From contig JAXRKP010000063.1 in NCBI GenBank assembly GCA_037039925.1, positions 347,667 to 411,666 of the forward strand: a stretch of 64,000 nucleotides of DNA. The letters run 5' to 3'. A program made the position numbers and the translations under genes. Of this stretch, positions 15,236-52,467 are shown piece by piece. The notes under the pieces are model-generated. The model saw nothing but the letters and a program-made list of their open reading frames with translations. It was not told the origin of the DNA and searched no databases. Position 1 is the stretch's first letter; each line of letters starts with the position of its first letter. Source of the DNA: Doris montereyensis (taxonomy: Eukaryota; Mollusca; Gastropoda; Nudibranchia; Dorididae).

Positions 15236-17375
15236 TAAATTGTCATTTGCAACCATCTACATCTCTACACTGTACTGTCATTTTAAACCAATCTACATCT
15301 CTACACTGTGATGTTATTTTAAACCAATCTATATCTCTACACTGTACTGTTATTTTAAACCAATCTACATCTCTACACTGTGATGTTATTTTAAACCAAT
15401 CTATATCTCTACACTGTACTGTCATTTTAAACCAATCTACATCTCTACACTGTGATGTTATTTTAAACCAATCTATATCTCTACACTGTAGTCATTTTAA
15501 ACCAATCTACATCTCTACACTGTGATGTTATTTTAAACCAATCTATATCTCTACACTGTACTGTTATTTTAAGCCAAGCTACATCTCTACACTGTACTGT
15601 TATTTTAAACCAATCTACATCTCTACACTGTGATGTTATTTTAAGCCAATCTACACCTTTGCTGCTATTTTAAACCAATCTACATCTCTACCCTGTGATG
15701 TTATTTTCAACCAATCTTCATCTCTACACTGTACTGTTATTTTAAACCAAGCTACACCTTTGCTGCTATTTTCAACCAATCTACACGTGTACGGTAATTT
15801 CAACCACTCTACACCTCTACTGTTATTGTCAACCAATTGGTACTTGTACTGATAATTTCAGCCACTCTACACCTCTACTGTTATTGTCAACCAATTGGTA
15901 CTTGTACTGATAATTTCAGCCACTTTACACCTCTACACAGTACTGTTTATTCCAATCGATCTACACCTATACTGAGTTGTTATTTTTTTAACCAATCTAC
16001 ACTTGTAATGGGTTGTTTTTTTTAACCAATCTCCACATGTACACTAGCAACCAATCTACACCTATACTGAGGGTTTTTTTAACCAATCTACACATATACT
16101 GTTTTTTAAACCGATCTACATCTATATACAGTGTACTGTTATTTTCAACTAATCTACACCTATACTTGTTTCTTATTTCAACCAATCTACATCACACTGG
16201 GTTATTTTTACCAATCTACACGTGTACATTGTACTGTTTTTATTTTCAACCTATCTACACCTCTCCGTTGTACTGGATTGTTTTTTCCCCAACCAATCTA
16301 CCCCTTTACACTGTACTATTTTTCAACCAATCTACACTTACATCTATACAATTTTTTTCAACCAACTACACCTCTACACTGTACTGGGTTTTTTTCAACC
16401 AATCTGCTACACTTATACTGTTTTTTCCCAACCAATCTGCTGCACCTGTACTGTTTTTCCAACAACCTATCTGCTACACCTTTCGGCTTGTGAAGAAAAG
16501 ATGGAAGTGGACTGGTCACATCCTTAGGATAAATGCTGATGCAATATCTAAAATAGCCATCAGATGCACCCCTCAGGGAACAAGGAAGAGAGGTCGCCCG
16601 CTAGAATCCTGGAGGAGAAGCAGCGAAAAAGAGATGAAGACTCAGGGATGGACGTGGAGGCAGATGACAAAATTGGCATCTGATCGTGTTCAATGGCGAT
16701 CCACTGTGTCGGCCTTATGTGCTGCCCAAGCACCACGAGGATAAGTAAAAAAAAATCTGCAATACCTATATTGTTCCCCCCCCCCCCAACCAATTTGCTA
16801 CACCTATACTGGTTTTTTCCAACCAATCTGCTATACCTATACTGGTTTTTCCCCCAACCAATCTACACCTATAATGATATTTTTAATAAATCTACACCTA
16901 CTGGATTTTTTCAACGAACTTTCACCTCTACACTGTACTATTATTTTAACCAATCTACACATCTACACTGTACTATTATTTTTAACCAATCTACACCTCT
17001 ACACTGTACTATTATTTTTAACCAATCTACACCTCTACACTGTACTATTATTTTTAACCAATCTGCACCTCTACACTGTACTTTTATTTTTAACCAATCT
17101 ACACATCTACACTGTACTATTATTTTTAACCAATCTACACCTCCTAACTGTACTATTATTTTTAACCAATCTACACCTCTACACTGTACTATTATTTTTA
17201 ACCAATCTACACCTCTACACTGTACTGGTTTTTTTCAACCAATCTACACCTTCACTGGATTTTTAACCAATCTACGCTGCTAGTGTTGGTTTCAACAAAT
17301 CTACACATGTACTGCTATTTTCAACCAATCTACACCTGTAGCTTACTGGTATTTTCCACCAATCGCGGCCTTGAA
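15236..17375. repeat. Minisatellite with about 36-bp units, alternating subtypes
   Basis: Units follow CCAATCTACATCTCTACACT then GTACTGTTATTTTAAA. From 15260 to 15640 two subtypes alternate (GTACTGT and GTGATGT), so the higher-order unit is about 70 bases. From 15650 to 16490 the units are strongly diverged. At 16920-17230 they are regular again with a fixed ACTGTACTATTATTTTTAAC form. A LINE 3' end interrupts the array at 16488-16758. Confidence 0.93.
16488..16758 (+). mobile_element. LINE 3'-terminal fragment inserted in the minisatellite
   Basis: The plus strand encodes KKRWKWTGHILRINADAISK, then GTRKRGRPLESWRRSSEKEM and VQWRSTVSALCAAQAPRG with a TAA stop. This is the typical C-terminus of a non-LTR retrotransposon ORF2 (W-GHILR and GRP-W blocks). 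It is followed at once by a run of nine A, and minisatellite sequence resumes. That fits a severely 5'-truncated insertion, about 260 bases. The last 86 codons are open. Confidence 0.85.
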
Positions 17376-17655
17376 ATGATAAATCCCCTTTGGTCAGTTT
17401 TGAGAAAATCGATGTTTAAGTTTCTAAAAGCAGAATTTGTCTTTGTAAATACAATCTTGTACTTCTCTACAATTAGCCTAAATATGGGTCAATGAGCATT
17501 GGCACGTTGTTTGAAGGGAGAACACATGCATAATTAAAGGGCTCCGGTGTGTTTATTTGATTTTTGGGAAAAAATGGACACGACACTGTTGCTGTCATTC
17601 CAAAGCCGCTACTTGCATTCTTATTTTCAACAAATTGACCCTTGCATTTCTATAT
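17376..17655. other. Unassigned spacer
   Basis: No feature recognised between the minisatellite and the SINE. Confidence 0.4.
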
Positions 17656-17945
17656 GGTGGCGTCGGTGGCCGAGCGGATAGGCTGCTGGACTAGGGATCA
17701 TGAGGTCCTGAGTTCGAATCCTAGCAAAGCCAGGTCCGACATTGTGTTCCTTGGGAAAGACACTTAACACGCATTTTCTCAAATTTACCCTAGCTTGGGA
17801 GTAAAAACCTGCGTCAGACTACCGTATTGGCCAGGAGGTGATTATTGTCAATGTCATCTGTTCCATTTCACGCTATAAAAACCGGGATAAGCTCCGGCTC
17901 TATGGGCCTTAAGGGCCTTGAAGGAACTTTACTTACTTATTTACA
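17656..17945 (+). mobile_element. SINE family 1, full-length copy, tRNA-derived
   Basis: The head has a Pol III box A (TGGCCGAGCGG) and box B (GAGTTCGAATCC) in tRNA spacing. A central block TTGTGTTCCTTGGGAAAGAC follows, of a kind shared among several animal SINE families. The 3' part ends GGCCTTGAAGGAACTTTACT. Related copies lie at 31438-31635, 32553-32845 (minus), 33056-33195 and 49916-49985. An ATT tail lies just beyond at 17970-17988. Confidence 0.85.
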
Positions 17946-17989
17946 TATTGCCTGAAAAGGACAATAAAGATTTATTATTATTATTATTC

Positions 17990-18659
17990 CCAACCAATCC
18001 ACACGTGTACAGTAATTGTCAAACTATCGACACATGTTGTGAACTGTAAACTTATCTAACGTTTGATGATTCGTTGGATTTTTGTTGTTGTTGTCATTGT
18101 ATCTAGTCATCATCAACTGCATAATAATATCCCATAGGATGTAGCATCCCTGACAGCACCTCTGAATGTCTCTCTGCCCTCTTCCATTCTTCCTGCCTCT
18201 GTTATTGTTCTTTTTTCTTTCTCTAAATAGTCTAATGCTTCCTCTATATTTTTATCCCATCTTCTCCATGACTTCCTTCTGTTTCTTTTTCCACTCATTT
18301 CACTTTACCCTCCAAAATTATCCTTCCTGGACCTTCATGTCGTTGGATGTGGACAGTTCACCTTTGGAACTCTAACAAACCGTTAAAGCCATCTCTCCGT
18401 TACCTGCAACTCTTGCATCTAGTACTAGACCCCCCCCCCCCCAAAAAAAAAAAAAATCTTTTCAAACGTACTCTCTTATCCGCTAGGTGGGGATGTTAAT
18501 ACCACTACACATCGAGATAAAATTGCAAGCCTTTTACATTGATGGACAATAACTCGATCCAAAAATGGATTATGTTTGTAATAATTAAATTAATTGTTCA
18601 ATATTCCAATTGAGATCAACCTCAACTTTATTAGGCTTCATCGAACATTTCATCCTTTT
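17990..18659. other. Unassigned sequence
   Basis: It contains a homopolymer junction (C run then A run) at about 18430-18456 and a possible remnant of a minisatellite unit at 17990-18040 (CCAATCCACACGTGTAC). The Lys/Arg-rich minus-strand frame at 18298-18113 (KSWRRWDKNIEEALDYLEKE) may be a relic of a LINE C-terminus. I could not place it. Confidence 0.4.
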
Positions 18660-18985
18660 AGACAGGAAGACTCAGTAGTCCAGAGGCAAGGTGTCGATCT
18701 CTCAACCAAAAGGTTGTGGGTTTGAGCCCCGCCAACGGTTGAAATATTTTCTCAATTTTTTTTTCGAGCAAAATCTGCCCCCTAGTCCAGGTAAGTGGAT
18801 CAACACCTAGTCCCATTGGAGACGGACGATTAAAAAGGAGGCCCTGTGTGCAGATCACTACACTTTGTGCATATTAAAGATCCCTTGGCTGTTTACAGGG
18901 CAGTCCCAGCAACAACAACAAACCCTACCAAAAACCCTGCGATCACCTTAGTTGTGGATGTGGGTAATTCAAATCAAATCAAACC
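18660..18985 (+). mobile_element. SINE family 3, full-length copy
   Basis: The tRNA-like head ends in box B (GGTTTGAGCCCC-like). The body is AAGTGGATCAACACCTAGTC, then GGAGACGGACGAT, CTGTGTGCAGATCAC and CCTTGGCTGTTTACAGGGCA. The tail is CGATCACCTTAGTTGTGGAT followed by (CAAAT)n. It matches 35187-35522 along its whole length. Confidence 0.85.
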
Positions 18986-19099
18986 CTTTGGAGATGGATG
19001 ATACATTTATACTTAATGATAATATGGCATTTAATCAATTTTAATGATGCGTAAATGAACAGTAGTAATAGTAAAGACTGTTGAGACAAAATTCAATGC

Positions 19100-19548
19100 C
19101 TCCTACAACAATAACCAATGGACAACGAGAACCAATGGACAATGATAACCAATAGACAACGAGAACCAATGGACAATGATAACCAATAGACAACGAGAAT
19201 CAATGGACAATGATAACCAATAGACAACGAAAACCAATGGACAATGATAACCAATGAACAATGATAACCAATAGACAACAATAACCAATACACAACGAGA
19301 ACCAATGGACAACGAGAACCAATGGACAATGATAACCAATAGACAACGATAACCAATGCACAACAATAACCAATGGACAACGAGAACCAATGGACAGTGA
19401 TAACCAATAGACAACGAGAACCAATGCACAACAATAACCAATGGACAACGAGAACCAATGGACAATGATAACCAATAGACAACGAGAACCAATGCACAAC
19501 GATAACCAAATAGCCAATGGACAATGATAACCAATGAACAATGTTCAC
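19100..19548. repeat. 17-bp minisatellite carrying CCAAT
   Basis: About 26 tandem units of GATAACCAATGGACAAC with variants GAGAACC and AATAGAC. Since 17 is not a multiple of three, all three frames of the minus strand read as related Leu/Val/Ser/Cys-rich peptides, which are artefacts. Each unit contains a CCAAT core on the plus strand. Confidence 0.95.
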
Positions 19549-20104
19549 CAATACAAGTGACATGGCTTGGTTTTCCATCCACATCAGTCTACTGATGGTT
19601 TTGAAGGTGCATTCGATGTTTGATTTTATGATCAAGATGGAAAGGAAATATTTTTTTCTCAGGATCTTCATACTAAAGGAGCCACAATGAAGTGAACCCA
19701 GAATGATAAATGACAAAGACTGACTTACTCCAACAAATGAGACTTGCATGTTGGGGCACAATCCGTAGTGTTGTGAGTTTGAAGTGAGTATCCAGCAATA
19801 AACATAGAAGTAAGAAGGATCTTGTCAGGATATTATCATGGAGCGCGCTATAGACGTTGTAATTGCAGACTAACACTAACAATTCTAACGATTCCATCCC
19901 AACACTTCCCGCTTTATCACTTATTATTCTTTTTTTATCCTAGTACTCAAGTATTTTGCCTAGTAGTTATGAATTTTGTTGAATGACAAAAGATCTCCAG
20001 GTTCAAAACCTTAAGGTTCAGATCAGTTAGAATACGATTGTTGAAGAAACAGTGAATCAATACAAATATTATGCTTGCTTCTAGTTACAGCTTTTATGTT
20101 TCAT
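19549..20104. other. Unassigned sequence
   Basis: No gene or repeat recognised. Confidence 0.4.
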
Positions 20105-20275
20105 TGTGATTTACCCCTTCCATCCTAATGGATGAACTCATGTTGAAATAAGAGGAAACAGCAAGATGAACGACATGTGAAAGACTGGAAAGGAAGAAGT
20201 TGGACCTACTAGCATCACCCTCCAACCATCCACCCTAGATACAGCATCACCCCCTTTCATCCCTCAAGTTGCAAC
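20105..20275 (-). mobile_element. SINE family 4 copy (minus orientation)
   Basis: The plus strand reads TTGTGATTTACCCC, then GAGGAAACAGCAAGATGAAC, GACATGTGAAAGACTGGAAA and CTAGCATCACCCTCCAACCA. It is the same series as at 30735, 32355, 36085 and 62105. Orientation is set by the tail it shares with SINE family 3. Confidence 0.6.
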
Positions 20276-20289
20276 AGTGTGAAAGAGAA

Positions 20290-23200
20290 CAAAATATTTA
20301 AATATCTATTATACTTATATAGTTTTGTGGGACAAGACGATACCCATATAATATACTATAATAAGTGATCAGAAACACAGAGCAGAGATCTTTAACTGCG
20401 TTCAAAGCAACTTATAAAACCAAAACAAGAAATAAAATCTTTGTCACAAATTTCAACAGCATAAAGTAGCTATAAAATACAAATATTCCTTTATTGATGG
20501 CTCAAATTACAAGGACAATATTTCATAGGATTTTTTACCCTTTTATTTTTTAAACCGTGTACATATCTCAATGTGATATGTTCTCAAACGTAAGAGCATA
20601 CCATCCTCCCTCAGTCTCAACAAACACTCTTACTAAGTTTTGCACAAAACTAGAAGAAAAAACAAAGTGTACAACAGCAAATGTGAGTTGTAGAATAAAA
20701 AAAATGTTTACTATGTAACACGCAAATAAAATCATAAGACTAGTAATCATTGATGTCTTTCCAACAATGAAAAAATACCCATCCCCCTTTTCAAATTAAA
20801 ATTTTTTTAAAAGAACAACAAAGAATTCAAACAAGCCTATAAAGAAATATAAAAGAAACAATAGGCAAAAATCAAAGAAAAAATAATCACAAAGATAATG
20901 AAAAGGAGAAATTGTGAAATCATGTTTGAACAGTTAATGAATAACATGCAGGAATGTCATGATTGTCCTATGTGAGTTTACGGTTTTGTACAGTCCATTT
21001 AAAAACATTTACATCTACAGAAAGAAGAGATCCCATCAACCTAAAATAAAAAATTTTTTTAAGAAATTGAAAAACACCAAAACCAAAACACCCTCTAAAA
21101 AAAAAGCAACTCCATTTCCTCTCCAAACCACACAAAAAAATGTCGAAACAATTTTTGTTTCAAAGAATCACAAACAAAATGAAACATAGAATGGGACGAT
21201 TGATATATAATCGAATATAACTTTCAAAATGTATACATGACCATACATGAAAAGATGAGATCTTATCTTCAGGAAGCCTTGAATGTCTTTGGTTTATAGA
21301 AGGAACGTAGAATATGTTTCCTTTTAACATAACTGTATTTTATTCTAACAACATATCTTCAAATTGCAAATGCATATGGGGCTATAAGAAGTGCAATCTA
21401 AAATATTTTGGGTCTTTTTTTTTGTTTGTGGTTTTTTCATGAGACTTTCAAACACACTTAACTGTCATGTAAAAATGAAAAAGATGGTAGCGAAAACAGA
21501 AATGAAAAAAATAGCTTGCTCTTGGCACTTAATGAAAACAATGACTGTGAAAGTGAGATGCAAAATATAATATTTTCAGTACATGCATTGAAGACAGTTT
21601 TTATTACAAACTATCAATAAATTATTTTATACCTGAAAGTAAAAAAAAAAAAAGAGTTTTTCATTATTTAGCTTTATTAGTAATAAAAATGCTAATAAAA
21701 TTCATGTTTCACACAAAAAACTCAGTACTGAGTCAGGTTGTCTTATCAAGCTCATTAGCACTATGAAATGCATTGACTGGAAGGCCCTGGTTCTGTTGAG
21801 AAAATACTCTAAATTTCAACAATGTTTGATATATTCAAGCATCAAAAAAGTTGACAGTTGACAAATAGTTGTAATTTCATCAGGCAGATACGTAATGATA
21901 ACATGTATTTAAACCAAAAGGCTGAAATCAAAAGATAGATTTAAAAGAAAATCAAAGATGCATATAAAACAAATGAGTTCAAGAAAACATTAGATTTGGG
22001 TGAGCCTCTATGTAAGAGAGTTGAATGCTATTTATTAATCTCACAAAGGATACATTTAAAAAAATTATGTATTTTAATGCACAACATAAATCTCAATCTA
22101 AGCAAATTTGACAATAATATAGTGAAACAAAGGAAGAATGTTGAAAGATATATATATATATGCTATGCCTACACAGCAGCGTGTTTTATATGTCCAAACG
22201 TAAGAAACATGCAAAAAGGAAGAGAACTGGTCACTTTTAAAATGTTAAAAAGATATAAAGTTGTCATAAAAAGAGTCAAAAACACAAGGTAAAAGTCATG
22301 AATCAGCTGCTCCCCGTCCAACTAAAAGAAAAACCAACAAAAAATAAAACAACAAAATCTAACAACAAATTATCACGAAAATATACTGTAAACAAGAAAA
22401 ATTTTGAAATAAAAACGGGCAAAACAAATAATCAAGATATTAACGATCAAATATTCAATGCACACATGTAAAAGGCTATGGAAGGAAAAAGGTACATATA
22501 ACGTCAGTTGGCTAACATTTTGGCCTGAGTCATTTTCGGTAGTTGTGAGAAAAGTGAAGAAAAAACCATTTTGGCAGAAAATGAACTACACTATTCTTAA
22601 ATGAAACATCAATGGTTGATAGCTCAGGAATACCTCAGCGCATTTTTTCCCTCATTTACTATGATGAAAGATCATAGGATGAGACGTTTAACATTAATCA
22701 GTCTCATTCAGTCTCATTTTGGCGTAAGTCTGACTTCAGCCAATATGTTAGCACACAGACGATAAAACATCACATGGCTCTTGTAGGGGGGAAATAAAAC
22801 ATAAAATTTTATTTCATCTGCAACAAAGTCATGACACTGTAGTGTATGTGTAAAGATGCAAAAATTGTAAATTATAATCACACTGAATCAAAGATTTTAA
22901 CGTAATTGACATGCTGGATATAGTTAACCAATCAAAAAGCTTGCAAAAGCAACAAATGTAAAAGAGTTGACATGGAAAAGAAACTACTGCACTTTCACAA
23001 TTTAAGGAACACATACTTCCCTTAATTTTTAAGACAGTTTTCATTCATGATTCACTTTACCATCTTGCATTCACTCTGGTGGTGAGAACACCAACACAAA
23101 GGAAGCAGTTGAAATCCTTTTCCGCGAAGGAAGTATTAAATACATAAGAGCCCTTTGCACATTGACAAATTTTGTAGGCTAAATCTGCATTATTCCCTTT

Positions 23201-24985
23201 TAATGCAAATTGTGTTTTGAAATAAAAGTCTTCAAAACAACAGCAACACAGATTAAAATATTGTTCTTCTGGTCCTGGCAGGACAACTTGCCATTCTTAA
23301 TCAAGTACCTTGTGTTCAACACATATTTGTTTGTTAAAAAGAAGATACCCTCAGTATCCATTTCAGCTTTTTTGGCTTTTCATTTAGACTGGTAGAAAAT
23401 TAGAAATATACATACTCCGTCAAACTGTTGGAAACTGAAAGAAACACTGATTATAACTTTTTTTATAAAGACAGTAAACATAACTACATACGTTACAAAG
23501 TTTTAATGACTCTTTACATCTAAACTTTATTTCACTCTTCAATATGCCAAGGATCAAGAAATTTTAATTTCAAATGTAACAATGTCATAGCAACCTTGGT
23601 CAAATGCAAAAAATATAGAAACAAGAAGAAGACAGAGAATTTTGAACGAGTGACACCGTTTACATTGGTACCTTGTCAGTCCTCCTTTGGGATCGAGAGT
23701 ATTTGATTGAAATTTCAGTAAACAAAATCAAAAATTGAATTTTTGCTTCCAAAGTTATTGGTATCACTTAATTACAATGAGTATATAAATGGTAAAAAGG
23801 CTATTGCCATAGAAATTATTACAAACATCTTGATCACTTGCAGTTTTTAACAGATATACAACAACAATGTGTTTAAAAAGGAATATTGCTTTTGTTTTAA
23901 ATTAATGCCTCGAATTTAGATAAGTCAACAATTTTAAGAAAATCTTTTTCATCACTTTTACTAGGCTTTGGCCACCACATATAAACAAATTCTAAGAAAA
24001 AATCAAGCCTGAAATGAGAAAAAATGTGATGCATTAAGAGTCTTTCACAAGGGACATGACGATGCCGCTTTCTCTATTATCCTAAGCTGTACATAAAGTC
24101 AGTCTAAGATTATCACTTGTAACAACTTCAATGTTTTGAAACTATTGATTAGAGTTGAGTCTTGTACAATACTAGATGAAGATAAAAATTCTTGAGTGTT
24201 TCAAGAATGCAAGAATTTCATCACACTACAGAAAACAGATTACAGTAATTTAAAAAAAGACGACGGTATTGATTTGTTAAAAAAAAAAAACCTGAATGAT
24301 CATGGAGCCCATTAAAATTTGTTTATCAAAGCGATTTGCTTGTAGTTCTGTGATCAGGTCACATGCTAGCATATACATGTTAGTGTTAATAAGAAGAAAA
24401 ATCATGCCATATAAAGTAAAAATAATCAAAAGCAGAGCGTTGAGGAAGTCCTGAAACATATTAATACAACATTTTTACTTAGGACTAGAGCATTTAAAGA
24501 TGTATGAAACGAAAATAATTCTAAACTTTCAGTCTAAGGAAAGCGACACCAAAATAGATCTGAAATTACAACGCAACTGACAAAATTTCATAGCACAAAG
24601 AAGTATTAACATAAGTACCTACGATGAAAACACAAAAGGAACTTATCCTAGCAACATGATTATGAGGTAGTTTTCAAAGAACAATCTCTTCATATTATTA
24701 AGATAAGTAGAAATTTTTTTAGAGAAAGAAATATGGACTATTATTGAGGTAGTTTTCGAGGTAGATTATGAGGCAGCTTTCAAAGAATAATCTTTTCATA
24801 TTATTAAGATAAATAAAATTTTAAGAAAGAAAAAAGTTTAAATTGTGCCGTCCGCAAGAGCACCGAAAGATATCGCACCTGGCATTCCAATTTCTTAAGA
24901 GAAAGGAATATGGACTATCATCAAGCATACGCTCAATGCAAAAGGAGTCAACCATGTTGCCCAAATGAGTGAATAGGGTAGATCT
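20290..24985. other. AT-rich stretch nearly free of recognisable repeats
   Basis: About 4.7 kb with many short A and T runs and no microsatellite or LINE. The only exception is a possible small inverted-repeat element at 22511-22752. It lies downstream of the transporter stop on the same strand and could include its 3' UTR or downstream regulatory DNA (inference). No coding exon was recognised on either strand. Confidence 0.45.
22511..22752. mobile_element. Possible small TIR element (MITE)
   Basis: GCTAACATTTTGGCCTGAGT at the left end pairs with the reverse complement of the right end, GCTAACATATTGGCTGAAGT, with about three mismatches. Length is about 240 bases with no coding capacity. No target duplication is obvious, so the call is weak. 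Confidence 0.4.
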
Positions 24986-25085
24986 TCTTGCCCTGGGAAA
25001 AAACTAAATGCCTGAAATGGGGCTCGAATCCAGTACCTCTGAGTCACAGTACAGTGCCTTTAACTACTCAGCCATCTCATCCCCT
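24985..25085 (-). mobile_element. tRNA-like SINE head
   Basis: The minus strand reads GATGGCTGAGTAGTTAAAGG (box A) and GGATTCGAGCCC (box B) at tRNA spacing, followed by TTTCAGGCATTTAG. It lacks a proper acceptor stem, so a SINE head or tRNA relic is more likely than a working tRNA gene. Its body does not match SINE families 1-3. Confidence 0.55.
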
Positions 25086-26734
25086 TAGTAAAATATCAAT
25101 GAGGGGGGGAAAACATCTCTCCATTTCACCCAATACTCTCCAATAAATGCTGATGTGTTCAGAGCAGTGCCAAGCTAAAAATGCAATAAAATCACTTTAA
25201 ATTTGAACAATATTAATATTCGTTTGTACACGGTCATGGAAAATATATAAACAATATGCAAGTGAATCAAAACCATTCTAGCACCATGGGATCATCACAT
25301 ACACATATTTAATCAATTTTACATCTTTTATCACACACGGGGCAAAAGAGCTTGTGGCAACTTATGTTCCTGCCAACATTACTCACAAAGCATTTATACT
25401 AATAGAGCCATTAGTGATTGGTTGAAGCAGTGGAGACAACCATTTTGAAGTGCATAATCGGGCTTCATGCCTGATGTTACTTATTAGCAGAAAAAGCATA
25501 AAGATAAAATTGAGTTTTCTTTGCAATACATATATATATAAAACAATATAAAGTTAGTTCATTTCATAATTTTTGTGCTATTACATGGTACTTCAAATCT
25601 CATCAGGAAAAAAGTGTATATGAAATAATAAAAGTGTTTAAATGAGTGATGTTATGACATCATTTAAAGACTGAAGTTTCCAATGCGAAATGTTGTGTTA
25701 ATTCAACTGAAGGTTTACTCTCACATGGCAACTGATATAAGAGCAGCAATTGACCAAAAATTTAAACAGCTTTAGTGTCTAGATGCGAACCAAGCAATCA
25801 TAAAGGTAATTTAGATCAAAGCCCATATTTCAGCTCATAAATGTTTACACATGTCTAATGAGTACCCTTTCATATTCAGAAGGGAAAATATGTTTTTTAA
25901 AAGTGCAATGTAGATAAAAAATTCTTATAGTTGTAAGAGGGATAAAAACTTTTACAAATATATATTTATAAAAAAACATGCCAAAAAGAAATCAATAAGA
26001 TCTTTTGTCATGTCATTAAATAGATATCATTTATGACACAGTAGTCGCTGGATAAACCCATGCCCTATTGGCGTAAAAAGAGTGCTTTTAAGCATACCGT
26101 GTGTTTATGAGAACCCTTTTATTATTTAGTAAAAATTCGGTCAGCAGACGTAGGCGTGTGTTTATGCAGTGTGCTTTTATGAAGTGTGCTTCTATCCAGC
26201 GACATTTCTGACGTACAGTGAGGAGGAAAGGGAGAAAGGGGAGGGGGGTCAGATTTCAAAATAATGGCTCTAGTATATGCATGATATAAAAAGTAAAATA
26301 ATGTGTCAATTCCTGTCATGGAATAAGACTGAATGCAAATCCCTGCCCTGCCATAGAATATACACAAGTATGAACTAATCTCATTTCAAGCACCTTGAAA
26401 GTCATTATTGAAAATGATTAAATGTGTAAACAGGACTCATATACAGTTTGTCAATAGAGATTAAAAAGAATCAATCTTAACATTTTCGTTGAGCTAAGAT
26501 TTTTTTAACTCGCAACAAGTTCTGATAGCTCGTAATGTAGGTGAAACTCTAATTTACAAGTCTAAATTGTCTGTCAATCCAATGAAGTATAAAAAAAACC
26601 CACATATTACTCACAGTTCAACTTGTGTAATTGTCATGATCAAAACTTTAAGCTTCTCTAGCTCAAAAGAGCAAAAGACTGCAGACAGAATTCTTTTAAG
26701 CTCATCAATGAACTTTGTCTACCAAGAGTTCCTC
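25086..26734. other. AT-rich sequence below the transporter stop codon
   Basis: Probably 3' UTR or flanking DNA of the transporter on the minus strand. Short ATAT runs at 25520-25545 and 25965-25975. No other feature was recognised. Confidence 0.4.
26118..26123 (-). promoter_or_regulatory. Candidate polyadenylation signal of the transporter gene
   Basis: The minus strand carries AATAAA about 610 bases below the stop codon, the first clear match I found there. A second AATAAA lies near 20490-20495, at the far end of the repeat-poor stretch, and would imply a 3' UTR of about 6.2 kb. Which one is used cannot be told from sequence. Confidence 0.3.
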
Positions 26735-52036
<25,302 letters not shown>

Positions 52037-52128
52037 GACGTTATCGTGGTCACAGAGGAGATGAAACTGTGAACAAGCTAGTGCATGATTTGAGATCGCT
52101 CGTGCTGGATGGAATCAGTACACGGCAT

Positions 52129-52460
52129 CTAGAGGACAAAGAAAAAAAGAGTAAGCGGGGGAGGGGCAATTAATTCAAGACGGATTTCTAAATGTAATAC
52201 TTGAACTGGCTCAGACAAGATAATATTCCTAAAGAATGTCAAAGTGACACTTGCTTTATTACACACTACCTCCTACCCACCAAGCCCATCCCCACACACC
52301 CAACTGCAATCCACAAAAGAATTACCATTTTTCATGTGCTGTTATTGTCGAAGTCATGAAATAAGTATCACTTGGAGCGCAAGTACAAGTATACGTATTT
52401 ATAACGATGGCATTGATAGACGCTCCTCTCTACATCCTAGTGACCGCCTTGCCCTCCCTT
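52129..52460 (-). other. Sequence upstream of the transporter's first coding exon
   Basis: It holds the polypyrimidine acceptor-like run at 52131-52150 on the minus strand. An upstream non-coding exon or promoter may lie here or beyond the LINE, but no TATA box or other core element is clear. Confidence 0.35.
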
Positions 52461-52467
52461 ATGCCTT

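Noticed and set aside
16013..16744. 243-codon frame with a basic C-terminus
   Set aside because: It is an accidental join of minisatellite sequence with the C-terminal end of a LINE; only the last 86 codons or so are real protein sequence.
15247..17283. Overlapping open frames with regular Leu-Asn-Gln-Ser-Thr repeats on both strands
   Set aside because: They follow the 36-bp minisatellite, whose unit length is close to a multiple of three. No start, splice or composition evidence for a gene.
17656..17730. Possible tRNA gene (box A and box B present)
   Set aside because: Stem pairing is imperfect and the sequence continues into a body repeated at other loci, so it is a SINE head. The same applies at 33750 and on the minus strand at 32845, 38706 and 25085.
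19093..19761. 222-codon Cys/Leu/Val-rich minus-strand frame
   Set aside because: Translation of the 17-bp minisatellite. Three frames give nearly the same peptide, as expected for a unit not divisible by three.
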